Assembly (NCBI RefSeq): GCF_001704415.2
Contig: NC_030823.1
Location: 75,020,458-75,084,457, forward strand
Origin: Capra hircus
Taxonomy: Eukaryota > Chordata > Mammalia > Artiodactyla > Bovidae
Reading direction: 5' to 3'
Length of the DNA stretch: 64,000 nt
The translations under genes and the position numbers were made by a program. Under the pieces are notes generated by a model that saw nothing but the letters and a program-made list of their open reading frames with translations, did not search any database and was not told the DNA's origin. Shown here one piece after another: positions 20,186 to 33,195 of this stretch. The first letter of the stretch is position 1. Every line of letters starts with the position of its first letter.

Positions 20186-23100
20186 TTGTAGTATAGTCCA
20201 AAGTCAGGGAACCTGATTCTTCCAGCTGATTTTCTCTCTCAGGATTGCTTTGGCTATTCATGTACTTTGTGTTTCCATAAATTTAAACAAATTTTGTTCT
20301 AGTTCTCTGAAAAATGCTGTTGGTAATTTGATAGAGATTGCATTGAATCTGTAACTTACTTTTGGAAGTACAGTCATTTTGATGATATTGATTCTTCTAC
20401 TCCAAGAATAGGTATCTTTCCATCTGTCTGTGTATCTTCAGTTTCTTTCATCAGCATCTTACAGTTTTCAGAGTACAGGTTTTTGTCTCCTTAAGTAGGT
20501 TTATTCCTAGATATCTTGTTCTTTCTGATGTGATGGTAAATGGAATTGTTTCATTAATTGCTCTTTCTGACCATTTGTTAGTGTATAAAAATGCAAGAAA
20601 TTTCTGTGAACTAATTTTGCATGCTGAAACATTACCCAATTCATTGATAACATCTAGTAGTTTTCTGGTAGCATTGTTAAGATATTCTGTGGATGGTATA
20701 ATGTCATCTTCAAACAGTGACAGTTTAATTCTTCTTTTTAAATGTGGATTACCTTTATTTCTTTTTCTTCTGACTTCTGTGGCTAGGATTTCCAAAACTA
20801 TTTTGAATAAATGTGAGAATGGATGTTTTTGTCTTGTTGCTGATCTTAAAGGAAATGTTTCCAGCTTTTCAGTGGTGAATTTAGCTGTGGGTTGTCATAT
20901 AGAGCCTTTATTATGTTTAGGTAGATTCCCTCTATACCCACTTTCTGGAGAGTTTTTTATAATAAATGAATGTTGAATTTTGTCAAAAGCTTTTTCTGCT
21001 TCTATTGAGATGATCATATGTTTTAATTCTTCAACTTGTTAATGTTGTATACCACATAGATTGATTTGTGGATAGAAGACAGATCCCACTTGATCACAGG
21101 GTATGATCGTTTTGATGTGCTTTGGGGGTTAGATTTGCTAACATTCTGTTGAGGATTTCTGCATCTATGTTTATCAGTGATGTCGGCTTGTCATTATCTT
21201 TGTGTGTGTGTTATCTTTGTCTGATTTTGGTATCACAGTGATGGTGGCCTTATAGAATGAGTTCAGAAGTGTTTCTTCCTCTGAAATTTTTGGAAGATTT
21301 TGAGAAATATGGTGTTAATTCTTCTCTAAATGTCTGGATTCACCTCTGAAGGCATCTACTCTTGGACTTTGGTTTGTTGGGATTTTTTAAATCACCATTT
21401 CAGTGCTTGTGATTGGTGTGTTCATATTTTCTGTTTTTTCCTGATCAGTCTTGTAAGTTGTACCTTTCTAATAATTTGTCCATTTCTTTTAGGTTGTCCA
21501 TTTAATCAACGTATAGTTGCTTGTAGTAGGCTCTTATGATTCTTTATATTTCTGTGATGTCAGCTTTAACTTCTTTCATTTCTAATTGTATCAATTGAGC
21601 CTTTTCCTTCTTGATGACTCTGCATTAAAGATTTATTGTCTTTCTTTTCAAAGAACCAGTTTTTAGTTTCACTGATCTTTTCTATTGTTTTCACTGTCTC
21701 TGTTTCACTTATCTCTGTTCCGATGTTTATGATTTCTTTCCTTCTACTAACTTTGGGTTTTGTTTTTCTGTCTCTTGTTGCTTTAGGTGTAAGATCAAGT
21801 TGTTTATTGTAGATTTCTCTTCTTTCCTGAGTTAAGATTATGTTGCTGCAAACTTCCCTCTTAGAGCTGCTTTTGCCGTGTCCTACCCATAAGATTTGGA
21901 TTGTTGCAGTTTCATTGTCATCTTTTTTTTTTTTCTCATTGACCCATTGGTACTTAGTAACATATTGTTTAGCCTCTACATCTTTGTGTGTTTTAGATTT
22001 TTTTTTTTTTGTAATTACTTTCTAATCTTAGAGCATTGTGTTTGGGAAAGATGCTTGACGTGATTTCAATTTTCTTAAATTTTACCAGGCTTCATTTATG
22101 GCCCAAGATGTCATCTATTCTGGAGAAGCTTCCATATGCACTTGAGAGGAAAGTTTATTCACCTCTTTCAAATGGAATGTTCTTTAAATATCAATTCAGT
22201 CTGCTTGGTCCACTGTGCTGTTTAAGGCTCATGTTTCCTTATTGATCTTCTGTCTGGATGGTCTTTCTATTGGTACAAGTGTTGTGTTATTCAGGCCCTC
22301 CAATACTATTGTGTTACTCTTTCCCCTCTTATTGCTCTCAGCATTTGCCTTACATGTTGAGGACCTCACCTCCTGTGTGGGTGTGTATGTATTTACAATG
22401 TTTATATCTTCTTCTTGGATCAATCCTGTGATCATTCTGTAGTGTTATTTTTTGTTTCTTGCAACTGTCTTTATTTTAAAATCTATTTTTCTCATATTAT
22501 GTTGATACTTCAGCTTTCTTTTGGTTTCCTTTGCAAGGAATACCTTTTTCCATCCCCTCCTTCCCCCCACCATTTTCAGTTTGTATGTGTCCCTCGGCTT
22601 GAAGCTGGTCTCTTGTACACAGCATATATGGGGTTCTTGTTTTTGTATCCATCAGCCAATATGTGTTTTTTTTTTTTTTTGGTTGGAGCATTTAATCCAT
22701 TTACATTTAAGGTAATTATGATATGTGTGTTCTTACTACTATTTTGTTAATTGTTTAGGATTTGTGATCATAGTTCTTTTCTCTTCCCTTTGTCTTTTGT
22801 TCTCTTTGCCTATGATTTGTGGATATCTTCACTGTTGTATTAGCATTGCTTTCTGTGACTGTATCTATTGTAGCTTTTGGTTTGTGGTTGCCGCAGATTT
22901 TTGATACAGCAAATCTATATACACGAGGTTTTTTTAAGTTGCTGGTCTCTTTCAAATGCATTTCCCATTTCCTGCATTTTACTCTTCTTTCCTCATCATT
23001 ACTTATTTTGGTATCATATTTGTTTGTTGATTTCCTACTGTTACTGTGTGTGTCTCTTTACCAGCTTTACAATTTGTGATTTTCTTGTTTCTAGTTCTGA

Positions 23101-23439
23101 CCTCTTTTTTTTTTTTTTCTTTCCTATAGATGTTCCTTTAGCATTTGTTCTGAAGTTGGTTTGGTGGTGCTGAATTCTCTGATCTTTTGCTTCTCTGTAA
23201 AGCTTTTGATTTCTCTGCCACCTCTGAATGAGAGCCTTGTGGTATAGGGTGTTCTTGTTTTTAGGCTTTTTCCCTGTCTTCACTTTAAATGTATCCTGTG
23301 ACTCCTTTCTGTTCTGCAGAGTTTCTGCTGAAAACTCAGCTGGTAGCCTGATGGGGACTTGCTCGTATCTTATTTGTTGCTCTTCCTGTGTTGCCTTCAC
23401 TGTTTTTTCTTTGTATTTAATATTTGTTAATTTGATTGG
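20186..23439 (-). mobile_element. L1 with ORF2 and ORF1 remnants
   Basis: Reversed ORF2 runs from the RT region (20795-20451 frame) to its endonuclease start near 22700. Then comes the inter-ORF spacer, then the C-terminal part of ORF1 (minus frame 23400-23041). Frames are broken throughout and poly-T/A runs add shifts. A solo LTR interrupts ORF1 at 23440, and L1 resumes at 25217 for about 30 bases. Confidence 0.85.
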
Positions 23440-25216
23440 TGCCGGGAGCCAGTGTGAGGAACTCTGCCCATGGCAAAGGTCGTGAGGAAGGAGGCTTCGG
23501 CATACGCAAAGGCGGGATCAAGCCTCAGGAAACCCCCTGTTCCTGAGCATCTACCCCCTAAACCAGAGTCTACCTACTTTACTGTTTCATGCTCTCACCT
23601 CCACCTCTGACTTTATGGGGGGCTGTTCCCCACCGGTTCTCTCGGAGAAGGAGTTAACTTACAGCTCCAAGTCCATAAAAATTCCTGGGCGTGACAAGAG
23701 TGTTTCAGCTTACGGACTCCTCTGAAGGTTATCTAGCCCGCCTGTACAGGTTTGTCCGGCCACATGTGATTGTTTACAGCCTCCTGACCGTGAGAGGCAT
23801 GAGATGTTTTAGACTTACTAAAGGCAGATTCTTTTGGGAAGTTAGAAATTATTAGTATAGTGGGTTGGTTAGGAATTATATTGGTAAAGGGTTTTTCATT
23901 TGTGGTGCCAATAATTGCTGCTAAGTCTCCATATTCCCTGCCCTGGGTGTGACAAGGGTGTCTCAGGTCAAACCTCTCTGCTGGCAGACTAGTTTGTGTG
24001 ACAGGATTATCCATACTCCTGATTGTTTACTACCTCTCAACCATAAACAGCACAGAGGGTTTGGAGTATTTTGAAAATCTTAATTAGCATAGGGCTTTTC
24101 TCATTGTTGAGTCAATGATTGCCGCCAGGCCTCCATATCCTTAGGCACCTGGGAATATATTAATGTATTTGGAATATAGAAAAGGAAATATAGTAGTTTT
24201 TGATGTTAACAGTACTAGACCTTTTGAGTTAATGAATTTTCTCTTTTGTTATAGATCACTGTACTTTGTTATAAGTCACTGTGTCCTTGCTGTGCAAAAA
24301 TGTAACTTTATCACTATCTTAAGACTAAACAGATCTTAAGCGGAACATTGGTGAAGGGTTTTCATTTGTTGGGCTGATGTTTGCTGCTAAATCTCCGTAT
24401 TCCCTGCCCTTATAATGAATATAACTAGCATATAGGAGAAATAAATATTAACCTTTAAGATTAATCACGTTAACCTTAGGTTAAATAAATTCCTTTCTTA
24501 GTTGTAACCCACTACACCCTCACCCTATAGGAATGCAACTTTATCTGCTACCTTCAGAGGGTGGTGCCTGGTGTAAGAAAATTCACCCCTGGAAAATAAG
24601 TTTTTTGGTTAACTGACCGTTATCAGAAAGAAAGGGTCGTAAATTGTCAGCAGGCCTCATGGCCAGAAGATGATGTAAAACCCCTAAGACCTTTTTTTAT
24701 ACATTTATGTGAAGCACCTGATTTTGATAAAGGTCAGGACTGCTGACCCCCATGTGACTTTAAAATTTCCATTTGTCTCTATGTGTAACAAAAGGTATAT
24801 AAGCAAACCTAAAAAATAAAGAGATCGGATCAGTTTCTAGAAAGACTAATTCCCCCGTGTCATTCTTTCTTTCCCCTTCTGGCTGAATTCCCATCTGGAG
24901 CGTGGGTACTCACCATGTCTACTTACTTGCCCTGGCTTCTAAGATCCGTGAGAGAGGGAGCCCAAAGCGGGGCACCCTCCAATATTCAAATGGGCGCCGG
25001 TGGCCCAACGTAGATGGTGCAAATTCCTTGTCTTGGAGTTTTATTGGTATCCCACGTAAACCAAGTTATTCAGCCTCTTTTTCTCCACTAATTTTCCTAC
25101 TACACTATTCCTTTCTAATCTCTCTTTAGATTTGTAATTAAATAAGTTTTTTCCTAGGATGCCTGCTCCGTCTCCCCTTCGAATTACCCTGGATCCACTG
25201 GGGCTGGACCCCGGCA
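23440..25216 (+). mobile_element. Solo ERV-K-like LTR
   Basis: This LTR of 1777 bp starts TGCCGGGAGCC and ends ACCCCGGCA, so its ends form a 7-bp inverted repeat (TGCCGGG/CCCGGCA). Flanks gattgg (23434-23439) and gatggg (25217-25222) form a 6-bp TSD with one change. Inside are a TATA-like tatataag (24795-24802), AATAAA at 24815-24820 and a U5 of nearly 400 bases. No gag, pol or env lies alongside, so LTR-LTR recombination has removed the body. It matches the common bovine ERV-K LTR type from memory. It interrupts L1 ORF1. Confidence 0.82.
24793..24820 (+). promoter_or_regulatory. TATA box and poly(A) signal of the solo LTR
   Basis: The stretch ggtatataag followed by aaaaataaag is the usual U3/R layout with a short R. 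Whether the promoter is active is unknown. Confidence 0.55.
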
Positions 25217-25320
25217 GATGGGTGTGTCGTAGCATGTCCTTCTTTGGGTTTATCCTGCTGTTGGTGCTGCTGTGGGCCCCACTTTAACCATGGAATGCTG
25301 ACAGTAGGCCCTGGTGTTTC
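25217..25320 (-). mobile_element. L1 ORF1 tail end and short junction
   Basis: The first 30 or so bases continue L1 ORF1 in register with 40138-40190 (text 'ttgggtttatcctg'). The rest, to about 25320, is a short unassigned junction before the next L1. Confidence 0.55.
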
Positions 25321-26390
25321 TCAGGTGTTTTAAAGATTGGAATATAATTACTTTACAATATTGTGTTACTTTCTGCTTTACCACGAAGTTCATCAGCTTT
25401 ATGTATACATATATCCCCTGTCTCTTAATTCTCCCTCCCACAGCCTCCCATCCCACCACCCTAGGTCATCACAGAGCACTATGCTGAGCACCTGTGCTAT
25501 AAGGCAGGTTCCCACGAACTGTCTGCTTTGCACATGGTAGTGTATAGAGGTCAGTCGTAATCTCCCAATTTATCCTACCCTCCTCTTCCCCAGACTCCAT
25601 GTCTACATGTGCATTCTCTATATGTGTCTCTATTCTTGCCCTGCAATGGTTCAATACCATTTTTCTGTTAATAGTGTCCATATATATGCATTCATATACA
25701 ATGTTTTTCTGACTTCACTCTGCAAGACAAAAACTGTAGGCTCTTCCACATCACTAAAATGACCCTTTTTTTTTTTTTTTACAATTGAGTAACATTCCAT
25801 TATATCTAAGTTATCTTCTTTATCCATTCATTTGCTAATGGACATCTAGACTGCTTTAATGTCATGGCTATTGTAAATAGAGCTGCAATTAATGTTGGAG
25901 TGCATGTGTCTTTTTGAATTATGTTGTCTGGGTATATGCCAGGAGTAGGATTGCTGGGTCATATTGTGGTTCTAATTTTAGTTTTTTAAGGAATATCCAT
26001 ACTGTTCTGCGTAGTGGCTATATCAATTTACATTCCCACCAACAGTGTAAGAGGGTTCCCTTTTCTCCACACCCTTGCCAGCATTTATTATCAGTAGATG
26101 GCCGTTCTGACTGGTGTGAGTTTATACCTCACTGTAGTTTTGATTTGCATTTCTCAAATAATTAGTGATGTTGAGCATCTTTTCATGTGCCTCTTGGCCA
26201 TCTGTATGTCTTCTTTGGAGAAATGTCTGTTTAGGTCTTCTGCTCACTTTTTGATTGGCTTCTTTGTTTTTTGATATTGAGTTGCATGAACTGTTTGTCT
26301 GTTTTGGAAATTAATCCTTTGCCACTTGCTTCATTTGCATTTACTTTCTCTCATTCTGAGTGTTGTCCTTTCATCTTGTTTATGGTTTCC
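25321..26390 (-). mobile_element. L1 3' end and ORF2 C-terminus
   Basis: Reversed L1 3' UTR begins near 'aaagattggaatataattactttac' and runs through ORF2 end text to 'ttgtttatggtttcct', where BovB enters. Confidence 0.88.
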
Positions 26391-27018
26391 TAGATGGGGA
26401 AACAGTGGAAACAGTGTCAGACTTCATGTTTTTGGGCTCCAAAATCACTGCAGATGGTGATTGCAGCGATGAAATTAAAAGACGCTTACTCCTTGGAAGG
26501 AAAGTTATGACCAACCTAGATAACATATTGAAAAGCAGAGATATTACTTTGCCAACAAAGGTCTGTCTAGTCAAGGCTATGGTTTTTCCAGTAGTCATGT
26601 ATGGATGTGAGAGTTGGACTGTGAAGAAAGCTGAGTGCCAAAGAATTGATGCTTTTGAACTGTGGTGTTGGAGAAGACTCTTGAGAGTCCCTTGGACTGC
26701 AAGGAGATCCAACCAGTCCATTCTGAAGGAGATCAGCCCTGGGATTTCTTTGGAGGGAATGATGCTAAAGCTGAAGCTCCAGTACTTTGGCCACCTCATG
26801 CGAAGAGTTGACTCATTGGAAAAGACCCTGATGCTGGGAGGGATTGGGGCAGGAGGAGAAGGGGACGACAGAGGATGAGATGGCTGGATGGCATCACAAA
26901 CTCGATGCACATGAGTTTGGGTGAACTCCAGGAGCTGGTGATAGACAAGGAGGCCTGGCGTGCTGTGATTCATCGGGTCACAAAGAGTCAGATATGACTG
27001 AGCGACTGAACTGAACTT
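26391..27018 (+). mobile_element. BovB 3' end
   Basis: It starts in BovB at gatggggaaacagtgg and ends at gcgactgaactgaac. A 172-codon frame (26360-26878) is open into a frameshift in the glycine/arginine-rich tail. It sits in L1, which resumes at gatgtgcaaaagttttgaag. Confidence 0.9.
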
Positions 27019-27065
27019 GATGTGCAAAAGTTTTGAAGTTTGATTATATCTCATTTTATTTTTGT

Positions 27066-27280
27066 TTGCTTCCCTGGTGGCTCAGATGGTAAAGTGTCTT
27101 CCTGCAATGCAGGAGACCCAGGTTCGATCCCTGGATCGGGAAGATCCCCTGGAGAAGGAAATGGCAACCCACTCCAGTACTCTTGCCTGGAAAATTCCAT
27201 GGACAGAGGAGCCTGGTAGGCTACAGTCCATGGGGTCACAAAGAGTCAGACACACCTGAGCAAATTCACTTTCTTTCTTT
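27066..27280 (+). mobile_element. Bov-tA SINE
   Basis: Complete layout: tRNA-like head with cttccctggtggctcagatg and a B-box-like gttcgatccctgg, body with cccctggagaaggaaatggc, tail cagacacacctgagcaaattc, then a CTTT-rich end. Confidence 0.93.
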
Positions 27281-30025
27281 CTTAGTTTCATTACACTAGG
27301 AGGTGGGATAAAGAAGATCTTACTGTGATTTATGTCAAAGTGTTTTCATTATGTTTTCCTCCAGGATTTTTATAGTGTCAAGTTTTACATTTAGGTCTTT
27401 AATCCACTTAGAGTTTATTTTCACATATGGTGCTAGGTAGTGTTCTAATTTCATTCTTTCACATATAGATGTCCATTTTTCCCAGCACCACTTAATGAAG
27501 AGACTGTCCTTTCTCCATTGCATATTCTTGCCTCCTTTGTCATACATTAGGTACCATAGTTGTATGGACTTATCTTTTGGATTTGTATCCTGAACTACTT
27601 ATCTATATTTCTGTTTTGGGGCCAATACCATATTGTCTTGATTACTGAGGCTTTGTGGTATAGTCTGAAGTCAGGAAGGCTGATTCCTCCAGCTCCATTT
27701 TTCTTTCTCCAGATTGCTTTGGCTATTCAGGTTCTTTTGTGTTTCTATTCAAGTGATAAACTTTTTAGTTTTTGATTCTGTGAAAAATTACATTGGTAGT
27801 TTTATTTGGATTGCATTGAATCTGTAATTGTTTTGGGTAGGATAGCCATTTTTTACAATATTCTTTCAATCCAAGAACATGGTATATTTATTCATCTATT
27901 TTTTTCATCTTTGATTTCTTTTATCAGTGTCTTACAGTATTCTGAGTACAGGTTTTTGCCTCCTGGGTAGGCTTATTCCTAGCTATTTTATTATTTTTGT
28001 TGCAATGGTAAATGAGACTGTTTCCTTAAGTTCTCTTTTACTCTTTTGTTATTAGTGTATGCAAGAGATTTCTGTGCAGTAATTTACATCTTACAACCTT
28101 ACCAAATTCCTTGATTAGGTCCAGTAGATTTCTGATGGCATCTTTAGGATTTTCTATGTATAGTATCATGCCATCAGCAAATAGTGATGGTTTTATTTCT
28201 TCTTTTCCAGTTTGTATTTCTTTTTATTCTATGATTGCCATGGCTAGAACTTCAAAATCTACATTGGGTAAGAGTGGCAAGAGTGGGCATCCTTGTCTTG
28301 TTGCTGACCGTAAAAGAAACGCTTTGCTTTTCATCATTGAGAATGATATTTGCTGTGGGTTTGTTGTATACGGCCTTTATTACATTGTGGTATGTTCCTT
28401 CTGTGCCCACTTTCTGGAGAATTTTGGTCATAAATGGGTGTGGAATTTTGTTAAAAGCTTTTTCTGCACTTATTGAGATGATCATATGGTTTTTGTGTTT
28501 CAATTTGTTAATATAGTGTATCACATTGGTTGATTTGCATATATCAAAGACTCCTTGCATCCCTAGGATAAATCCCACTTAATTGTGGTATATGATCCTT
28601 TTAATGTGTTGTTGAAGTTTGTTTGCTAGTATTTTGTTGAGGACTTTTACATCTGTATTCTTCAGTAATATTGGTCTGTAATTTTCTATAATTTTCTTTT
28701 TTGTGTGATATCTTTGTCTGGTTTGGGTATTTGGGTGATGGTGGCCTTATAAATCAAGTTTGGGAGTTTCCTTCCTGCTGCAATTTTTTGGAAGAGTATG
28801 CAAAGGAGACATGTTAGGTCTTCTATAAATGTTCGATGGAACTTGCCTGTGAAGCCATCAGGTCCTTGACTTTTGTTTGTTGGAAGATTTTTGATTACTC
28901 CTTCAATTTCATTACTTGTGATTGGTCTGTTTATATTTTCTATTTCTTATTGGTCCAGTCTTGGAAGGTTGTACCTTCCAACGAATTTGTCCGTTTCTTC
29001 CAGGTCATCCATTTTATTGGCATATAGTTGCTTCTGCGGCACCATATGATCCTGTGTATGTCTTCAGTGTCAGCTGTAATTTCTTCGTTTTTATTTCTAA
29101 TTTTATTGATTCAGATTTCTCCGTTTTTGAGTCTGACTTAAGTTTTATCAATTTTATTTTTTCAAAGAACCAACTTTTACTTTCACTGATATTTGCTATT
29201 GTTTTGTTTATATTTTACTTCTGCTCTTTTATCATTTCTTCCCTTCCACTGTGGATTCTTTGCTCGTCCTTCTCTGGTTGCATCAGGTGGAAGAGCAGAC
29301 TGTTTGAGATTTTTCTTCTCTCTTAAGGGGAGAATGAATCGCTGTAAACTTCACTGTTAGAACTGCTTCTGCTGCGTCCCATAGTTTTTGGGTTGTCATG
29401 CTTTTATTGTCATTTGTTTCTACGTAGTTTTTAAATTTCCTGCTTGATTTCCTCAGTGATCTCTTGGTTATTTAGCAGCATATTATTTAGCCTCCATGTG
29501 TTTGTGGTTTTTTTTTTATAGTTCTTTTCCTGTAATTGATTTCTAATCTCATAGTGTTGTTGGAAAAGATGCTTGATACAATTTCAGTTTTCTTGAATTT
29601 ACTAAGGCTTGAATCATGACCCGACATGTGCTCTGTCCTGAAGGATGTTCTGTGTGCACTTGAGAAGAAAGTGAATGCTGCTACTTTCAGGTTGAATGTT
29701 TTATGTAAATATCAATTAAGTCTATCTGGTCTATCGTGTCAGTTAAAGCTTGTGTTTCCTTATTTATATTCTGTCTTGATGATTTGTCCATTTGTGTAAA
29801 TGGAATATTAAATCCCCCACTATTTTTGCATTACTGTTGACTTCTCTGTTTTGTTTGTTAGCATTTGCCTTATATATTGAGGTGTTCCTACAGTGGTGCA
29901 AAAATACAATTATTATATCTTATTCTTGGATTGATCCCTTGATTATTATGTTATGACCTTGTCTCTTGTAACAATCTTGATGTTAAAACTATTTCATCTG
30001 ATTTAAGTGCAACTCAAGCTTTCTT
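27281..30025 (-). mobile_element. L1 ORF2 remnant
   Basis: Reversed ORF2 runs from the C-terminal third to the endonuclease part. A minus frame (28578-28252) holds RT residues but stops early. Many stops and shifts are present. It continues the L1 of 25321-26390. Confidence 0.85.
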
Positions 30026-30701
30026 TTTTCTAATTGAACATTTAAACAATTTATTTTTAATCGAAGTTTAATTGCTTTATAATGTTTTAATTTACACTGT
30101 GTAACTACATGAACCGGCTATACGTATACTGAGCAACTAAGCACATAGATATATCCTTCTGCTCTTGTGTCTTCCTCCCATGCCCCAAATCCCACCCCAG
30201 AGCTGTCCAGATTTTCCAGCACTACTTATTGAAGAGGCTTCCTTTTCTCTATTGTATCTTCTTGCCTTCTGTGTCACAGATTAGGTGACCACAGCTGTGG
30301 GGGTTTATTCCGGGGTATCTGTCCTTTACCATTGATCTACATTTCTGTTTTTGTGCCAGTACCATGATGTCTTGATTACTGTAGCTCTGTAGTCTAGTTT
30401 GAAGTCAAGGAGCCTGATTTTTCCAGATATGTTTTTCTTTCTCAAGACTGCTTTGGCTACTCTGGGTCTTTAGTGTTTCCATACTAATTGTACAATTTCT
30501 GTTCTAATTCTGTGAAGAATGACCTTGATAATTTGATAGGAATTGCATTGAATCTATAGCTTGTGTTGGGTAGTGTATTCATTTTCACAGTATTGATTCT
30601 TCCAATCCAAAAATATGGTATATTACTCCATCTGTTTGTGTTGTCTTTGATTTCTTTCATCAGTGTTTATATTTTCATGAGTATAGGTCTTTTGCCTCCT
30701 T
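30026..30701 (-). mobile_element. Second L1 3' end
   Basis: A new reversed 3' UTR starts at 'tttatttttaatcgaagtttaattgctttataatg'. ORF2 text follows after a large internal deletion ('gctctgtagtctagtttgaagtcaagg'). It ends at the TSD of the BovB insert. Confidence 0.8.
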
Positions 30702-31387
30702 CAATTCAGTCACTCGGTCGTGTCCAACTCTTTGTGACCCCATGGACTGCAGCACGCCAGGCTTCGCTTCGGAGTTTACTCAAACTAATGGCCATCGAGT
30801 CAGTGATGCCATCCAACCATCTCATCCTCTGTCTTCCCCTTCTCCTCCCACCTTCAATTTTTCCCAGCATCAGGGTCTTTTCCAATGAGTCAGTTCTTCG
30901 CATCAGGTGGCCAAATTATTGGAGTTTCAGCTTCAGCATCAGTCCTTCCAGTGACTATTCAGGACTGACCTCTTTTAGGATGGGCTGGTTGGATCTCCTT
31001 TGCAGTCCAAGGGACTCTAAAGAGTCTTCTCCAACACCTCAGTTCAAAAGCATCAATTTTTCAGTGCTCAGCTTTCTTTATAGTCTAACTCTCAGATCCA
31101 TACATGACTACTGGAAAAACCATAGCTTTGACTAGACAGACCTTTGTTGGCTAAGTAATGTCTCTGCTTTTCAGTATGCTGTCTAGGTTGGTCATAGCTT
31201 TTCTTCCAAGGGGCAAGCGTCTTTTAATTTCATGGCTGTGGTCACCATCTGCAGTGATTTTGGAGCTCCCCCTCAAAAAAGTCTCTCACTGTTTCCATTG
31301 TTTCCCGCATCTGTTTGCCACGAAGTGATGGGACCGGATGCCATGATCTTAGTTTTCTGAATGTTGAGTTTTAAACTAGCTTAAAAC
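30702..31387 (-). mobile_element. BovB 3' half in L1 with TSD
   Basis: Reversed BovB from aattcagtcactcggtcgtg to gttgagttttaaactagc. The 11-base flank tttgcctcctt is at 30691-30701 and 31388-31398, a perfect TSD. Confidence 0.92.
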
Positions 31388-31578
31388 TTTGCCTCCTTAG
31401 GTAGGCTTATTTCTAGTACTTTATACTATTCCTTCCAATGGTAAATGGGATTGTTTTCCTAATTTGTTTATTTATTTTTTGTTAGTATAGAAATACAAAA
31501 GATTTCCATGCATTAATTTTATATACTGAAATTTTACCAAATTCATTGATTAGGTCCAGTAGATTTCTGATGGCATTT
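31388..31578 (-). mobile_element. L1 ORF2 remnant
   Basis: L1 continues in register after the BovB insert ('tcctttaggtaggcttattt'-like, 'attaggtccagtagatttctgatggcattt'). Confidence 0.8.
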
Positions 31579-31811
31579 GTTTTTAAGATTATTGTTTCTT
31601 CTGTTTCTCTTTTTAATAAAGTTCTCAATAAAATAGCACTCAGGGTTTTTGGTAAAGCTTTATTTTGCTTTTATATATGTATACATATTATATATGTATG
31701 TATTGGATTGTGATATAAAATGTATTTTTTAATCAAAAAAGTTTGCAGTCCACTGTAGTGGATTATATTGGCAACTAAAAGCACAAATTAACCTCAAAAA
31801 CTCGTTTTTTA
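31579..31811. other. Unassigned insert next to a CHR SINE
   Basis: About 233 bases inside an L1 belong to no family I recognise. They hold a TA-rich run (31670-31700) and two AATAAA-like strings. With the adjacent CHR they lie between tctgatggcattt (31566-31578) and tctggtggcatct (32135-32147), possible TSD copies of one joint insertion. Confidence 0.45.
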
Positions 31812-32134
31812 AATAACTTATCTATTTTTGGCTGTGTTGGGTCTTTGTTGCTGTGCGTGCTTTTCTCTAGTGTGGCAAGTGGTGGCTACTCTCTGTTGCT
31901 CTGCATGGGCTTGTAGCAGTGGCATCTCTTACCGTGGAGCACGGGCTTTAGGGCACACGAGCTTTAGTAGCTGCAGCACATGGGCTAGTATTTGTACCTC
32001 CCGGGCTCTGTTGTATTGTGGTACAGATGCTTCATTGCACCACAGCACATGGGATCCTTCCAGACAAGGGATCAAACCTGTGTCTCCTGCGTTGGCAGGT
32101 GGATTCTTGACTCCTGAACCACCAGGGAAGCGCC
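31812..32134 (-). mobile_element. CHR SINE
   Basis: Reversed CHR order: ttggctgtgttgggtctttgttgctg, gtagcagtggcatctcttac, gggatccttccagacaaggg, gcgttggcaggtggattctt and aaccaccagggaagcgcc. The 107-codon plus frame (31828-32151) has no coding signature. Confidence 0.88.
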
Positions 32135-33195
32135 TCTGGTGGCATCTTTAGGATTTTCTATGTATAGTAACATGTCATTTGCAAAGAGTGACAGTTTTGC
32201 TTCTTTTTCAGTTTATTTATTTTTTCTTCCCTCATGGCTGGACTAGAACTACCAAAACTACATTGAATAAGAGTGGTCAGAATGGACAACCTTGTCTTAT
32301 TCCTGATATTCAGAGAAATGCTTTCAGTTTTTCACCATTGAGAATGATGTTTGCTGTAGGTTTGCTGTATATGGCCTTATTATATTGAGATGTGTTTCCT
32401 CTATGCCCACTTTCTGGTCAGTTTTTACCATAAATGGGTGTTCGATTTTGTCAAAAGCTTCTTCTACATCTATTGAGATGATCATATGGCTTTTATTCTT
32501 TAATTTATTAACATGGTGTATTGCATTGTTTGATCTGCATATATTGGAGAATCCTTGTATCCCTGGAATAAATTCCATTTGATCATGATGTATGATCCTT
32601 TTAATGTGTCTTGAATTGTTTGCTACTCTGTTATGAGGATTTTTTTCCATCTGTGTTCATCAGTGATATTGGCCTTTACTTTGTTATGTCTTTGTGTGGT
32701 TTTGGTTTCAGGGTGATGGTGATATCATAGAGTGAATTTGGAGTGTCCCTCCCTTTACAATTCTTTGAAAGAGTTTTAAGAAGGAGAGGTGTTAGGTCTA
32801 ACATAAATGTTTGCTAGAATTTGGTTGTGAAGCCATGAGGTCCTGGACTTCTGCTGGAAGATTTTTAATTACTGTTTCAGTGTCATTACTTGTGATTGGT
32901 CTGTTTATATTTTCTAATACTTCCTGTTTCATTTCTTCCAGGTTGTCCATTTTATTGGCATATAAGGCATATAAGGATCTCTTATGATCCTTAGATCTAC
33001 AGCATCATCTGTGATTTCTCCTTTTTCTAATTTTATTAATTTGAGTCCTATCCAATTTTATTTCAAGTCTGGCTAAAGGTTTATCAATTTTATTTTCTCA
33101 AAGAGCCAACTTTTATTTCATTGGTATTTTTAACTTTTTCTTTTTTGTTTCATTTATTTCTGCTCTGAGTTTTATGATTTCTTTCCTTTTGTCAA
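32135..33195 (-). mobile_element. L1 ORF2 remnant
   Basis: Reversed ORF2 continues; minus frame 32650-32324 holds VEEAFDKIEHPFM, the RT region before the active site. It is frame-broken. Confidence 0.85.

Noticed and set aside
27066..27140. tRNA gene-like sequence with an internal B box
   Set aside because: It is the tRNA-derived head of a Bov-tA SINE; no full cloverleaf can be formed. The same applies to 54037-54110 and 57775-57820.
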